Positions 9,115-17,095 are shown, counted from the first letter of the stretch. The stretch is 64,000 nt of DNA from DASUCS01 sp041166745 (GCA_041166745.1 JBEEGH010000011.1:1-64000), one strand, 5' to 3'. Notes: generated by a model from the sequence alone, not told the origin. Numbers and translations: made by a program.

Positions 9115-10319
9115 CGCAGCGCAACCGCCCTCGCGCCGCGATAGAAGGTGCTGTTCCACGCGTCCACGAAGGGACGGTCGGCCGTGCAACGGATCACGCC
9201 CGTACCGGCGACGGGAAGGACGCTGGCGCGATCGTTGCTCGTGAGCGAGCCGTCGTACGACGATCGTTCGAAGTGCACGATCGTGACCGAGGCAAAGCGG
9301 CTACGAAGGCGTGCGAGCGAGGCCAGTTCGGCGTCGGCGATTCCCGCGACGATGGGCACGACCGCGCCGCCGTTGCCGGCTTGGCCCAATGCGTCGAGCA
9401 CGCCGCGCAAGGTTCCGCTCGGCGTAGCCGGCACGGTGGCCAGGAACTCCATGATCGCCTCCGCATGTGCGGTGCCCGCGCCGTAACCGAAGTCCGTGTT
9501 GTCCGTGGTGATGAAGCGCACGAGATCGCGCCGCTTCCAGCAGGCGGTGACGACGCTGGCGGCCGCCGATACGGCCAGCTCGAGCGACGCGGGTGTGTGC
9601 GCGTTCCGCCGTACGTCGAGCAGGATCGTCACCCGCCCCTGCCACGGCAGCTCGTCTTGGCGAACCATCAACTCGTCGCGCCGGGCCGTCGATCTCCAGT
9701 GCACCCGCCGCAGGTCGTCGCCCACGACATACGGCCGCAGCGCGTAGAAGTCCTCGCCGCTGCGCCCCAAGGCCGACGGATGGTCGGCGCCGGCGTACGG
9801 GTCGTCTCCCGTGGTGTGCGGCACCGGAACGATGTCGTCGATGTGGGGATAGACGGTGAGGTCGGCACGAGGCGCGGCGATGGTGGACGACGACGCCAAC
9901 CCGAAGGGATCCGTGACAACGACCTCGAGCGGTCCGATCTCGATGACACCCCGACGGTCGGTGGGGAGGCGGTAGGCGGCCCGGTTCACCACGTCGGGTT
10001 CGAGCGGGCTGAGCAGGAGGTCTGCGCCTCGCGTGCCGGTCACGGCATCGAACAGACGCAGCACGGGTGTCGAGCGCTCACCGTCGTTGCGGATCGACAG
10101 CTCGACCCGGCTCGGACTCCCCGCATACACACGGGGCGGTGTGACGCTACGAGCGACGGCCAACCGCAGCCGCGCCAGTGCCACGATCGCGACCGATGCG
10201 ATGACGAGTGCGCCCGATGCCGCGCCGATGATGAAGAGCTCGAGCACGCCGAACAGCCGCCCGCCCGCGATCATGGCGATGGCGCCGCCGCTGACCAGCC
10301 ACCCTTGCCGGGTGAGCAC
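9111..10319 (-). CDS. DUF58 domain membrane protein
   Basis: A 402-residue protein with two N-terminal membrane helices (residues about 8-50), an Ig-like extracytoplasmic stretch, and the DUF58 core LRPYVVGDDLRRVHWRSTAR. The following part resembles a von Willebrand A-type fold (VTILLDVRRN). DUF58 proteins are nearly always linked to MoxR ATPases, as here, and are thought to be MoxR clients or partners. The moxR stop is about 10 bases upstream, and its own stop overlaps the next start by four bases, so the three genes are translationally coupled. Confidence 0.9.
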   Translation of the reverse strand: MLTRQGWLVSGGAIAMIAGGRLFGVLELFIIGAASGALVIASVAIVALARLRLAVARSVTPPRVYAGSPSRVELSIRNDGERSTPVLRLFDAVTGTRGADLLLSPLEPDVVNRAAYRLPTDRRGVIEIGPLEVVVTDPFGLASSSTIAAPRADLTVYPHIDDIVPVPHTTGDDPYAGADHPSALGRSGEDFYALRPYVVGDDLRRVHWRSTARRDELMVRQDELPWQGRVTILLDVRRNAHTPASLELAVSAAASVVTACWKRRDLVRFITTDNTDFGYGAGTAHAEAIMEFLATVPATPSGTLRGVLDALGQAGNGGAVVPIVAGIADAELASLARLRSRFASVTIVHFERSSYDGSLTSNDRASVLPVAGTGVIRCTADRPFVDAWNSTFYRGARAVALR

Positions 10320-10329
10320 GCTGTGACGC

Positions 10330-11304
10330 TTACTTCGCGCGGCCGCTGGGAACCGGCACGGTGCGCAGCACCTCTTCGAGCACGTCAGCCGAGCGCATGC
10401 CCGCGAGCTGCGCTTCCGGGGTTACCGCGAGACGGTGGGCGAGCACGGGTTCAGCAAGCGCCTTGATGTCGTCGGGTACCACGTAGTTGCGACCGGCGGC
10501 CACAGCACGGGAGCGCGCGGCGCGTTGCAGGTTGAGTGAGGCTCGTGGCGACATGCCCAATGCGAGACGCGGGTGTTGACGTGTCGCGTCGGCCAACTCG
10601 ACGAGATAGTTCTTGAGGCTCGGTGCGAGGTGCACGTTGCGGGCGATCGCGATCATCGATTGCACGTCGGACGCCTTGACCACCGCGCCGATGTCTTCGA
10701 ACGCGTCGTGATCGCCGTGCGCGTCGAGCATCTCGAGCTCAGCTTCGCGCGCCGGATAGCCGACCGAGATCCGCATGAAGAAACGATCGAGCTGACTCTC
10801 GGGCAAGGGATACGTGCCCTCGTGCTCGATGGGGTTCTGTGTGGCGATCACCATGAACGGCGACTCGAGCGGATACGTCGTACCGTCGACCGTCACTTGG
10901 TTCTCGGCCATGGCCTCGAGGAGCGCGGACTGCGTCTTCGGCGAGGCGCGGTTGATCTCGTCGCCGAGCACGATGTTGGAGAAGATGGGACCGGGTCGGA
11001 AGTCGAAGTCGCTCGTTTGCCGGTTGTAGATGCTGACGCCGACGACATCGGACGGCAGCAGGTCTGGTGTGAACTGCACACGGCCGAAGCTGGACTTGAT
11101 CGAGATCGCCAGGGACTTGGCCATCGACGTCTTGCCCACGCCAGGGACGTCCTCGATGAGAAGGTGGCCCTCGGAGAGCAGACACAGCAGCGCGAGTTGG
11201 ATCACGTCGACCTTGCCCTGGATCACCCGCTCGACGTTCTCGACGATGGCGGTGAACGTGGAGGCGAAGGCCTCGGTGGGCTCCGCGGGCTGCTGCCGTG
11301 ACAT
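10330..11304 (-). CDS. MoxR-family AAA+ ATPase
   Basis: A 324-residue AAA+ chaperone-like ATPase. Walker A is DVPGVGKTS (residues 52-60), Walker B VLGDEINRA, sensor 1 MVIATQNPIEHEG, and the arginine-finger region LPESQLDRF. The frame stays open far upstream, but ATG 11304 (MSRQQPAEPT) is preferred: it gives the family length and lies 7 bases after a TAATGT -10-like box. First gene of the operon with DUF58 and transglutaminase proteins; MoxR proteins typically help mature such partners. Confidence 0.93.
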   Translation of the reverse strand: MSRQQPAEPTEAFASTFTAIVENVERVIQGKVDVIQLALLCLLSEGHLLIEDVPGVGKTSMAKSLAISIKSSFGRVQFTPDLLPSDVVGVSIYNRQTSDFDFRPGPIFSNIVLGDEINRASPKTQSALLEAMAENQVTVDGTTYPLESPFMVIATQNPIEHEGTYPLPESQLDRFFMRISVGYPAREAELEMLDAHGDHDAFEDIGAVVKASDVQSMIAIARNVHLAPSLKNYLVELADATRQHPRLALGMSPRASLNLQRAARSRAVAAGRNYVVPDDIKALAEPVLAHRLAVTPEAQLAGMRSADVLEEVLRTVPVPSGRAK

Positions 11305-11311
11305 CCAGGCA

Positions 11312-11321
11312 ACATTAGGTT
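11312..11321. promoter_or_regulatory. Overlapping divergent -10 boxes
   Basis: The 25 bases between moxR (minus) and the ROK gene (plus) contain ACATTAGGTT. Read leftward this is TAATGT, 7 bases from the moxR ATG; read rightward it is TAGGTT, 8 bases from the ROK ATG. The two boxes share two bases. The spacing fits leaderless transcripts, which are common in actinobacteria. No clear -35 boxes are seen. Promoter function is inferred. Confidence 0.45.
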
Positions 11322-11329
11322 GTCGAATC

Positions 11330-12175
11330 ATGGGGGTTGCCCTCGCCATCGACATCGGGGGAACGAAGGTGTCTGCCGGGTTGGTAGACGATCGTGGGCG
11401 CCTGTTGGTTCGCCACGATGTCCCCACACCCGCGACGAGCGATGCCGAGGTGATGTGGGCGGCAGTCGCCGCAGCGGCCGATGCGGTCCGCACGGGCGAT
11501 GTCGCGGTGTGTGGTGTGGGTTGCGGGGGGCCGATGCGAGATGGCTTGGTGTCGCCGCTGAACATCCCGGCTTGGCGCGACTTTCGATTGCGCGAGCGGC
11601 TTGCGGCCCATCTCGGGCTCGACGTCGCCGTCGACAACGACGCCAAGGCGCTCGCGCTCGGTGAGGGATGGATCGGCGGGGCTGCGGGGGAGCGCAACTT
11701 CCTCGCGATGGTCGTCTCCACCGGTGTCGGTGGCGGCATCGTGCTCGACGGGCGGCTGTTGGGCGGCGAACAGGGCAACGCGGGACACATCGGGCACGTG
11801 ATCGTCGAGCCCGAAGGGCGCGTCTGCGGGTGCGGAGCCCGCGGGTGCGTCGAGGCGGAAGCGTCGGGCACTGCCATTCGCGCCATCACCGGGAGGCCGC
11901 CGGCTGACGCGCCGCTCGAGATCCGGCACCGCACGGGCACGCTCGTCGGACGAGCGATCGCGTCGGTCGCGAATCTCCTCGACCTGCGCCTCGCGGTGGT
12001 CGCGGGATCGGTGGCGCTCGGGTTCGGCGAACCGTTCTTCGTCGCAGCGCAGGCCGAGATCGACGAGCGGGCCCGTCTGCTGTTCTCCGCGGGAACCCAG
12101 GTGCGTCCGGGCGGTCTCGGCGCCGACGGCCCGTTGATCGGTGCCGCCGCCGTTGGGTTCGGAATCAACCGGTAG
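11330..12175 (+). CDS. ROK-family sugar kinase
   Basis: A 281-residue ROK protein. ALAIDIGGTKVSAG is the phosphate-binding loop. VDNDAKALALGE and GVGGGIVLDGRLL carry the sugar and ATP sites, with the catalytic Asp in VDNDA. GHIGH and CGCGARGCVE form the ROK zinc motif. It lacks an N-terminal helix-turn-helix, so it is a kinase (glucokinase-like) rather than a ROK repressor. The exact sugar is not determinable. ATG 11330 is chosen from the family start and the -10-like TAGGTT 8 bases upstream. Confidence 0.88.
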   Translation: MGVALAIDIGGTKVSAGLVDDRGRLLVRHDVPTPATSDAEVMWAAVAAAADAVRTGDVAVCGVGCGGPMRDGLVSPLNIPAWRDFRLRERLAAHLGLDVAVDNDAKALALGEGWIGGAAGERNFLAMVVSTGVGGGIVLDGRLLGGEQGNAGHIGHVIVEPEGRVCGCGARGCVEAEASGTAIRAITGRPPADAPLEIRHRTGTLVGRAIASVANLLDLRLAVVAGSVALGFGEPFFVAAQAEIDERARLLFSAGTQVRPGGLGADGPLIGAAAVGFGINR

Positions 12176-12191
12176 GGCTACCCTCGACTCC

Positions 12192-13445
12192 GTGCAGCCG
12201 ACGTACTCCGCTGAGGCCGAGGTCTACCGCGAAAAGATCCAGGCCTTCCTCGCCGAACACCTGCCTCAGCAGTGGCAAGGCATCGGTGCCCTCGGGCTCG
12301 AGGAGGCGTCGGCCTTCACCGAGGGCTGGCGTAAGACGCTGCACGAGAACGGCTACCTGGCGCCCAACTGGCCGACGCAGTACGGCGGCGGCGGCCTGAC
12401 TGCGCTCGAGCAGGTGATCCTCGCCGAAGAGCTCGAACGCGCCGGCGTACCGAGCGGCATCCCGAACGACGTCTTCTCGATCCAGATGATCGGCAACACA
12501 TTGCTCGACTGGGGAACCGACGAGCAGAAGGCGCACTACATCCCGCGGATCCTCTCCGGCGAAGACCGCTGGTGTCAGGGCTACTCCGAGCCGAACGCCG
12601 GAAGCGACCTCGGCAACATCGGAACCCGGGCCGCGCTCGATGGCGACGAGTGGGTGATCAACGGTCAGAAGATCTGGACGTCGGCCGGTCACCTCGCCAA
12701 CTGGATCTTCGTACTGTGCCGCACCGATCCCGACGCGCCGAAGCACAAGGGCATCTCGTTCTTGCTGTGCCCGATGGATCAGCCGGGGGTCGAAGTGCGC
12801 CCGATCAAGATGATCACCGGCGACTCCGAATTCAACGAGGTCTTCTTCACCGACGCGCGTTGCCCGAAGGAAAATGTGGTCGGTCAAGTCAACGGCGGCT
12901 GGGGTGTGGCGATGACGCTGCTCGGTTACGAGCGCGGCGAAGCGGCGGCCACGTTCCCGTTGAAGTTCCGCACCGAGCTCGACCGGCTGGTTGCGGTTGC
13001 GCAGGAGCAAGGCCGCTCCGACGATCCCGTGATCCGCCAGAAGTTGGCCTGGTGCCACTCGAAGGTCGAGATCATGCGCTACCTCGGCATGCGTACGCTC
13101 ACGCAGTATCTCGCTGGAAAACATCCAGGCCCCGACGCCGCGATCTTCAAGCTCTACTGGAGCGAGTACCACCGCGTTGTCACCGAGCTCGGTGTCGACC
13201 TCTTCGGAGCGCAGTCGATGGCGCCAGCGGGCAAGTGGCCGAACAGCTCGTTCCAAACCGACGATCCCGGCGCACCGAACGACTCGGCGTCGTTTGCCGG
13301 CACGTTCTTCAATGCACGAGCCGGCACGATCTACGCCGGGTCGAGCCAGGTGCAGCGCAACATCATCGGCGAGATGATCCTCGGCCTCCCCAAGGAGCCC
13401 AAGTCAGACGCCGGTCCCTGGAAGGACAGCAAATCCAGTTCATAG
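12192..13445 (+). CDS. Acyl-CoA dehydrogenase
   Basis: A 417-residue FadE-type flavoprotein oxidising acyl-CoA at C2-C3. CQGYSEPNAGSDL and NGQKIWTSAGHLANW form the FAD/substrate region. The C-terminal flavin motif reads IYAGSSQVQRNIIGEMILGL, so the Glu of the MCAD-type YEGT motif is Ala; other subfamilies place the base elsewhere. GTG 12192 is preferred: the upstream extension is unlike the family, and TACCCT lies 7 bases before it (possible leaderless start). It is not linked to other beta-oxidation genes here. A strong hairpin spans its stop codon. Confidence 0.88.
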   Translation: MQPTYSAEAEVYREKIQAFLAEHLPQQWQGIGALGLEEASAFTEGWRKTLHENGYLAPNWPTQYGGGGLTALEQVILAEELERAGVPSGIPNDVFSIQMIGNTLLDWGTDEQKAHYIPRILSGEDRWCQGYSEPNAGSDLGNIGTRAALDGDEWVINGQKIWTSAGHLANWIFVLCRTDPDAPKHKGISFLLCPMDQPGVEVRPIKMITGDSEFNEVFFTDARCPKENVVGQVNGGWGVAMTLLGYERGEAAATFPLKFRTELDRLVAVAQEQGRSDDPVIRQKLAWCHSKVEIMRYLGMRTLTQYLAGKHPGPDAAIFKLYWSEYHRVVTELGVDLFGAQSMAPAGKWPNSSFQTDDPGAPNDSASFAGTFFNARAGTIYAGSSQVQRNIIGEMILGLPKEPKSDAGPWKDSKSSS

Positions 13446-13478
13446 CGACACAAAAGTGTGTCGTAGTGCACTGGATTT
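13431..13478 (+). terminator. 48-base nested palindrome at the acyl-CoA dehydrogenase stop
   Basis: Outer arms AAATCCAGT (13431-13439) and ACTGGATTT (13470-13478) are perfect complements, and inner arms CGACACA (13446-13452) and TGTGTCG (13457-13463) enclose an AAAG loop. The two stems are separated by a symmetrical 6/6 internal loop that contains the stop codon. The 3' TTT is compatible with an intrinsic terminator but short. It could instead be a small palindromic repeat element. The structure is seen; its role is inferred. Confidence 0.5.
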
Positions 13479-13487
13479 CGTGAGGCG

Positions 13488-13733
13488 ATGACGTTTCGAG
13501 CGGTCGTCGCGGTGGCCGCACGGCCGTCGCTGTGGGGCATCGCGGTGGTGCAGGTCTTCCGGCTGGCGCGGCGCGGCTGGTGGCGTCGGCCTCCGTTCCT
13601 GCCGTTGCCCGCCCGCGACTATCTGCGATTTCGACTCGAGACCCAGTACGGCGATCCGGGCCATCCGGTCGAGCCCGAAGACATGGTGGCGTACCTGCAC
13701 TGGTGCCGTACCAGTAACGTTCGACGGCAATGA
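13488..13733 (+). CDS. Small basic hypothetical protein
   Basis: An 81-residue protein, hydrophobic-basic at the N-terminus (VVAVAARPSLWGIAVVQVFR) with a tryptophan/arginine patch (RRGWWRRPPFLP), so probably membrane-associated. It ends YLRFRLETQYGD....VAYLHWCR. No named family is recognised. Its stop overlaps the HNH start by four bases (ATGA), and that gene overlaps the next, so the three form one translationally coupled unit. Confidence 0.65.
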   Translation: MTFRAVVAVAARPSLWGIAVVQVFRLARRGWWRRPPFLPLPARDYLRFRLETQYGDPGHPVEPEDMVAYLHWCRTSNVRRQ

Positions 13734-14245
13734 GCAGAGCACTTGTGCTCAATGCGAGTTACGAGCCGCTGTGTGTTGTCGCGGCTCGGCGGGCGGTGGT
13801 GCTCGTGCTCGGCGAGAAGGCGGAAACCGTCGCGGAGACGGGTCTTGTCCTGCATTCCGAGCATCTGTCGGTCTCCGTGCCGTCGGTGGTACGCCTGCGC
13901 TCGTTCGTCGCCGTGCCGTTTCGCCGGCGGGTCTCGGTGAGCCGGCGCGCCGTGATGGCGCGCGACGGCGGACTGTGCCAGTACTGCGGCAGCCGCGCCG
14001 ACTCGATCGATCACGTTGTGCCCCGTTCGAAGGGCGGCACGCACACGTGGGAGAACGTGGTCGCGGCCTGCCGGCCGTGCAATGTGCGGAAGCGGGATCG
14101 CATGCTGCACGACACGACGATGCGCCTGCACCGGCGTCCCTCGGCACCGCGCGGCGCGTCCTGGTCGATCGTCGCTCGTGGTTCCGTCCCCGGAGAGTGG
14201 GCGCCGTTCCTCTATGAGCCCGACGTCGTCGAACCCGCAGTGTGA
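13730..14245 (+). CDS. HNH endonuclease
   Basis: A 171-residue protein with a C-terminal HNH nuclease domain: CQYCGSRADSIDHVVPRS, then GGTHTWENVVAACRPCN. The zinc CxxC pairs and the catalytic His in IDH are intact. The N-terminus ALVLNASYEPLCVV is typical of a widespread chromosomal HNH family in actinobacteria. There is no sign of intein, intron or restriction-modification context, so a housekeeping or repair role is more likely than selfish homing (inference). Confidence 0.88.
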   Translation: MSRALVLNASYEPLCVVAARRAVVLVLGEKAETVAETGLVLHSEHLSVSVPSVVRLRSFVAVPFRRRVSVSRRAVMARDGGLCQYCGSRADSIDHVVPRSKGGTHTWENVVAACRPCNVRKRDRMLHDTTMRLHRRPSAPRGASWSIVARGSVPGEWAPFLYEPDVVEPAV

Positions 14246-14841
14246 CCACGTGGGACATCCGACGCGTTCGCAGTAGCGCGACGAAGTTCCATCAGCGAGA
14301 CCTTCCGCCCGAGCGTGCGATCTGGATCGTCGAGTTCGACCAGGCCGCTCTGGTGCTCGGGAGCAGCCAAGCGATGGTGGAGGTCAGCGGCATCGAGGTG
14401 GTGCGCCGGCGCAGCGGCGGAGGTGCGGTGTTCGTCGAACCGGGTGGGACGTTGTGGGTGGATGTCGTGGTGCCCCGAGGTGACGACCTCTGGGACGACG
14501 ACGTCGGCCGGGCGACCTACTGGCTTGGTGACGCGTGGGCCGCCGCGATCAGCGATCGAGCGGTCGTGCACCGAGGACCGATGCTGCGCAACGAGTGGTC
14601 CGACCTCGTCTGCTTCGCCGGACTGGGGCCAGGCGAGGTGACGGTCGACGGCCGCAAGGTGGTGGGCATCAGCCAGCGCCGCACTCGGGCCTCGGCCCGG
14701 TTTCAGTGCGTCGCGTACGAGCAGTGGGCGCCCCAGCGGCTGCTCGAGCTGTTGGGCATCGACGCGCCGCTCGAGGCCGTGGGGGCCGGAGTGGGACCCC
14801 TGCCCGCGGTCGCAGCCGCGCTCATCGCCGCATTTCGCTAG
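14242..14841 (+). CDS. Lipoate-protein ligase A-like protein
   Basis: A 199-residue member of the biotin/lipoate ligase fold. RRRSGGGAVFVEPG matches the substrate-loop motif, and DGRKVVGISQRR carries the expected catalytic Lys. A typical HGT motif later in the family is not obvious (ARFQCVAYEQW). It may transfer lipoate or octanoate to lipoyl domains, but the substrate is uncertain. GTG 14242 overlaps the HNH stop (GTGA). Confidence 0.8.
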   Translation: MTTWDIRRVRSSATKFHQRDLPPERAIWIVEFDQAALVLGSSQAMVEVSGIEVVRRRSGGGAVFVEPGGTLWVDVVVPRGDDLWDDDVGRATYWLGDAWAAAISDRAVVHRGPMLRNEWSDLVCFAGLGPGEVTVDGRKVVGISQRRTRASARFQCVAYEQWAPQRLLELLGIDAPLEAVGAGVGPLPAVAAALIAAFR

Positions 14842-14913
14842 CGATCTGTCGCAAAGCGCCGGTTATAGGCGGATTTCTCGCGCCTGAATTGCGAAAGAAC
14901 GCTGGATGACGCC

Positions 14914-14960
14914 TTGACCAGTGGGAGCTAGTGGCATACGGTGGGTCGCAGTGGAGAGCA
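14914..14960 (+). promoter_or_regulatory. mraZ promoter overlapped by GTGG operator repeats
   Basis: TTGACC (14914-14919), a 17-base spacer and TACGGT (14937-14942) form a good housekeeping promoter. GTGG boxes start at exactly 14921, 14931, 14941 and 14951, a 10-base phase, with another GTGG in register at 14981. E. coli MraZ is known to bind TGGGN direct repeats with 5-base spacers just upstream of mraZ. The boxes cover the spacer, -10 and start region here, so MraZ autorepression of the dcw cluster is predicted. Confidence 0.7.
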
Positions 14961-14991
14961 GGGGAGCGCTCCGGGGAGAAGTGGCCAACCG

Positions 14992-15423
14992 GTGTTCATT
15001 GGCAAGCACGATCGGTCGCTCGACGACAAGTGGCGACTCGTGCTTCCGAGTGGGTACCGGCGGGTCTTCGAGGACGCCGGCGGCGGTGTGCTCGCTCCAT
15101 GGGATCGCTGCCTCGCCCTCTTTCCGAGAGACGACTTCGAGGCCGTGATGCGCAGACTGCTCGACAAGGTGAGCGACGGGGAGGCGGACGACGATGTCGC
15201 CCGGCTGTTCTCCGGCGGCGCCGCCGACGTGCAGCTCGACGCCCAAGGACGATTCGTCGTCCCCGAGGAGCACCGGACCCACGCCGCCATCGAGCGCGAG
15301 GTGAAGGTGCTCGGGCTTCCGAACCGGGTGGAGATCTGGGATGCAGGTCGCTTCGGAGCCATGGAAGGCGGAAAGAGCGCCGACGACGTGTCGGCCGAGA
15401 TCCGCCGGCTCCGCATTTTCTGA
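14992..15423 (+). CDS. mraZ: Transcriptional regulator MraZ
   Basis: A 143-residue protein with two AbrB-like SpoVT motifs: the first at VFIGKHDRSLDDKWRLVLPS, the second at DVQLDAQGRFVVPEEHR. MraZ is a DNA-binding regulator of the division and cell wall cluster and sits at its start, as here. GTG 14992 gives the conserved family N-terminus; the longer frame from 14941 would place the operator repeats inside the gene. No strong ribosome site is visible (GGGGAGA is about 13 bases upstream). Confidence 0.93.
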   Translation: MFIGKHDRSLDDKWRLVLPSGYRRVFEDAGGGVLAPWDRCLALFPRDDFEAVMRRLLDKVSDGEADDDVARLFSGGAADVQLDAQGRFVVPEEHRTHAAIEREVKVLGLPNRVEIWDAGRFGAMEGGKSADDVSAEIRRLRIF

Positions 15424-15495
15424 CAACCCCTCTGAGACACAGCACAACTGAACCAGAAAGGAGTGCGCACCACACGGACTGACACAGCAACAACG

Positions 15496-15621
15496 GATCG
15501 CTGATCCGCAGCCCCCCGGCAAGCAGATGGAAGGCCCCTACTCCGCCCGCTTCCCATCCAGTTCAGTCGGGGAGACATCCCGGCGAGCGCCCGCATGCCG
15601 GGGGGCTGCCGATCAGCGATC
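15496..15621 (+). ncRNA. Structured leader RNA upstream of rsmH (mraW)
   Basis: Two 26-base arms, 15496-15521 and 15596-15621, pair with a single C-C mismatch; the core is GCAGCCCCCCGGCA against TGCCGGGGGGCTGC. They enclose 74 bases holding at least one further hairpin (CGGG/CCCG around 15568-15582) and a possible GATGG.AAG/CTTCCCATC stem. The element ends 26 bases before the rsmH ATG. An 'mraW RNA motif' is known upstream of mraW in many actinobacteria; membership here is plausible, not shown. No U-run follows, so it is not a simple terminator. Confidence 0.6.
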
Positions 15622-15647
15622 TCCGAGCGAGTAGCAGGACGGACGTT

Positions 15648-16622
15648 ATGACTCGCTTTGAGCACCGCCCGGTGATGGTCGACGAAATCGTCGAGCTGTT
15701 CCGATCGATGCCCTCTGGCACGGTGGTCGACGCCACGGTTGGGGGTGGGGGACACTCCGCCGCCATCCTCGACGCGGTCGCACACGTCTCGCTGCTCGGG
15801 CTGGACCGAGATGCTGATGCGCTGGCAGCGGCCCACGAGTCGCTCGCACGCTTCGGCGATCGGGTCACGTTGCGTCAGGTTCGCTTCGATGCGCTCACCA
15901 AAACGATGAACGAACTCGCGTTGGACACGATCGCAGGGGCACTGTTCGACCTCGGCGTGTCGTCCCCGCAGTTCGATCGCGCCGCGCGCGGATTCAGCTA
16001 CCGGCTCGACGCGCCTCTCGACATGCGCATGGATCAGCGCGAGCCGCGTACTGCGGCCGACATCGTCAACGACGCCGATGTGTCAGAGATCGCTCGCATC
16101 CTTCGCGAGCACGGTGACGAGCGTTACGCCTCGCGCATCGCGCGCGCCATCGTCGCCGCTCGACCCATTCTCACGACGACGCAACTTGCAGACGTCGTTC
16201 GTGACGCCATTCCTGCACCTGCCCGCCGCCGGGGCGGACATCCCGCGAAGCGCACGTTCCAGGCGCTCCGCATCGAGGTGAACGATGAGCTCGCGGTGCT
16301 TCCCGACGCGCTCGACCAGGCCATCGATGCTCTCGCCCCCGGCGGCAGGTGTGTGGTCCTCAGCTATCACTCGGGTGAAGATCGCATCGTCAAGGACCGC
16401 TTCCGGTTCGCATCCACCGGCGGATGCACGTGTCCGCCAGGGCTGCCCTGTCAGTGCGGCGCGCTCCGCGTCGTACGTGAGCTTCGCCCGCTGAAGCGCC
16501 GCCCGACCCGCGACGAGATCGCCGCCAATCCTCGTTCCGAAAGTGCCGTGTTGCGCGCCGTCGAAAAGCTCGCTGCGCCTTCCGTGCGCGGCGCCGGCTC
16601 CTCAGTGCGCGGAGCCGGCTGA
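15648..16622 (+). CDS. rsmH: 16S rRNA (cytosine-1402-N4) methyltransferase
   Basis: A 324-residue RsmH/MraW. HRPVMVDEIVELF at the N-terminus, the SAM loop VVDATVGGGGHSAAIL, LFDLGVSSPQFDRAARGFSY and the late motif LSYHSGEDRIVKDRF are all present. It methylates C1402 of 16S rRNA. The C-terminus carries a short duplication, SVRGAG twice. The stop overlaps the ftsL ATG (TGATG). The ATG at 15648 is preceded by a weak GGAC and the structured leader. Confidence 0.96.
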   Translation: MTRFEHRPVMVDEIVELFRSMPSGTVVDATVGGGGHSAAILDAVAHVSLLGLDRDADALAAAHESLARFGDRVTLRQVRFDALTKTMNELALDTIAGALFDLGVSSPQFDRAARGFSYRLDAPLDMRMDQREPRTAADIVNDADVSEIARILREHGDERYASRIARAIVAARPILTTTQLADVVRDAIPAPARRRGGHPAKRTFQALRIEVNDELAVLPDALDQAIDALAPGGRCVVLSYHSGEDRIVKDRFRFASTGGCTCPPGLPCQCGALRVVRELRPLKRRPTRDEIAANPRSESAVLRAVEKLAAPSVRGAGSSVRGAG

Positions 16623-17095
16623 TGGCCGTCGTTCCCGCGACCCGGCGTTCAGTGGCGGTCCCTCAGCCGCTACGGACGCCGGCGACGCGCGAACGCCGGC
16701 CGCAGCTCCGCGTCGTCGACGATCCGGCGCCGAGACGGTTGAGCCTCGGCGTCGTCACAACGCTGGTCGTCGGCGCAGTGTTCGCGGTGCTGTTCGGCCT
16801 CGTGGTGTTCCACACCTTGTTGTTGCAGAACCAGCAGCGGCTCGACCACCTCGATGCACAAGTGAGCGATGCCAAGGCGAACTATCAGTCATTGCGATTG
16901 CAGGTCGCGCAGCTCGAGGCACCGCAGCGAATCCTCGACGTCGCGACCCAGAAGCTCGGAATGGTGCCGCCCGATGGCACCACCTACCTCACGCCCGCGG
17001 CCGGCAGCGGCGCGAGCAACGACAGCGCCGCGCCGTCGAATGAAGACGCCGCAGCGTGGCCGTTGGTCAAGCCCTATCTCGGCGCGGCGCCGTGA
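16622..17095 (+). CDS. ftsL: FtsL-like septum protein
   Basis: A 157-residue bitopic protein: a basic cytoplasmic N-terminus, one membrane helix (residues about 45-67, VVTTLVVGAVFAVLFGLVVF), then an extracytoplasmic coiled coil (QRLDHLDAQVSDAKANYQSL) and AQLEAPQRILDVATQKLGMV, which fits FtsL/septum initiator proteins. FtsL sequences are poorly conserved; the call rests on topology and position between rsmH and ftsI. It partners FtsQ and recruits FtsW/FtsI. Its stop overlaps the ftsI GTG (GTGA). Confidence 0.85.
   Translation: MAVVPATRRSVAVPQPLRTPATRERRPQLRVVDDPAPRRLSLGVVTTLVVGAVFAVLFGLVVFHTLLLQNQQRLDHLDAQVSDAKANYQSLRLQVAQLEAPQRILDVATQKLGMVPPDGTTYLTPAAGSGASNDSAAPSNEDAAAWPLVKPYLGAAP

Noticed and set aside
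11305..12168. N-terminal extension of the moxR frame
   Set aside because: Antisense to the ROK gene, Pro/Ser/Arg-rich, not MoxR-like; start set at 11304.
13730..14245. HNH gene as homing endonuclease or restriction enzyme
   Set aside because: It is embedded in a coupled three-gene unit with no intein, intron or methyltransferase partner.
15441..15507. Leader peptide starting at the GTG after GAAAGGAG upstream of rsmH
   Set aside because: The GTG overlaps the ribosome-site-like run itself, leaving no spacing, and the 13-codon frame has no regulatory codon pattern.
15496..15621. Rho-independent terminator after mraZ
   Set aside because: The paired arms are long and GC-rich but the loop is 74 bases and no U-run follows.
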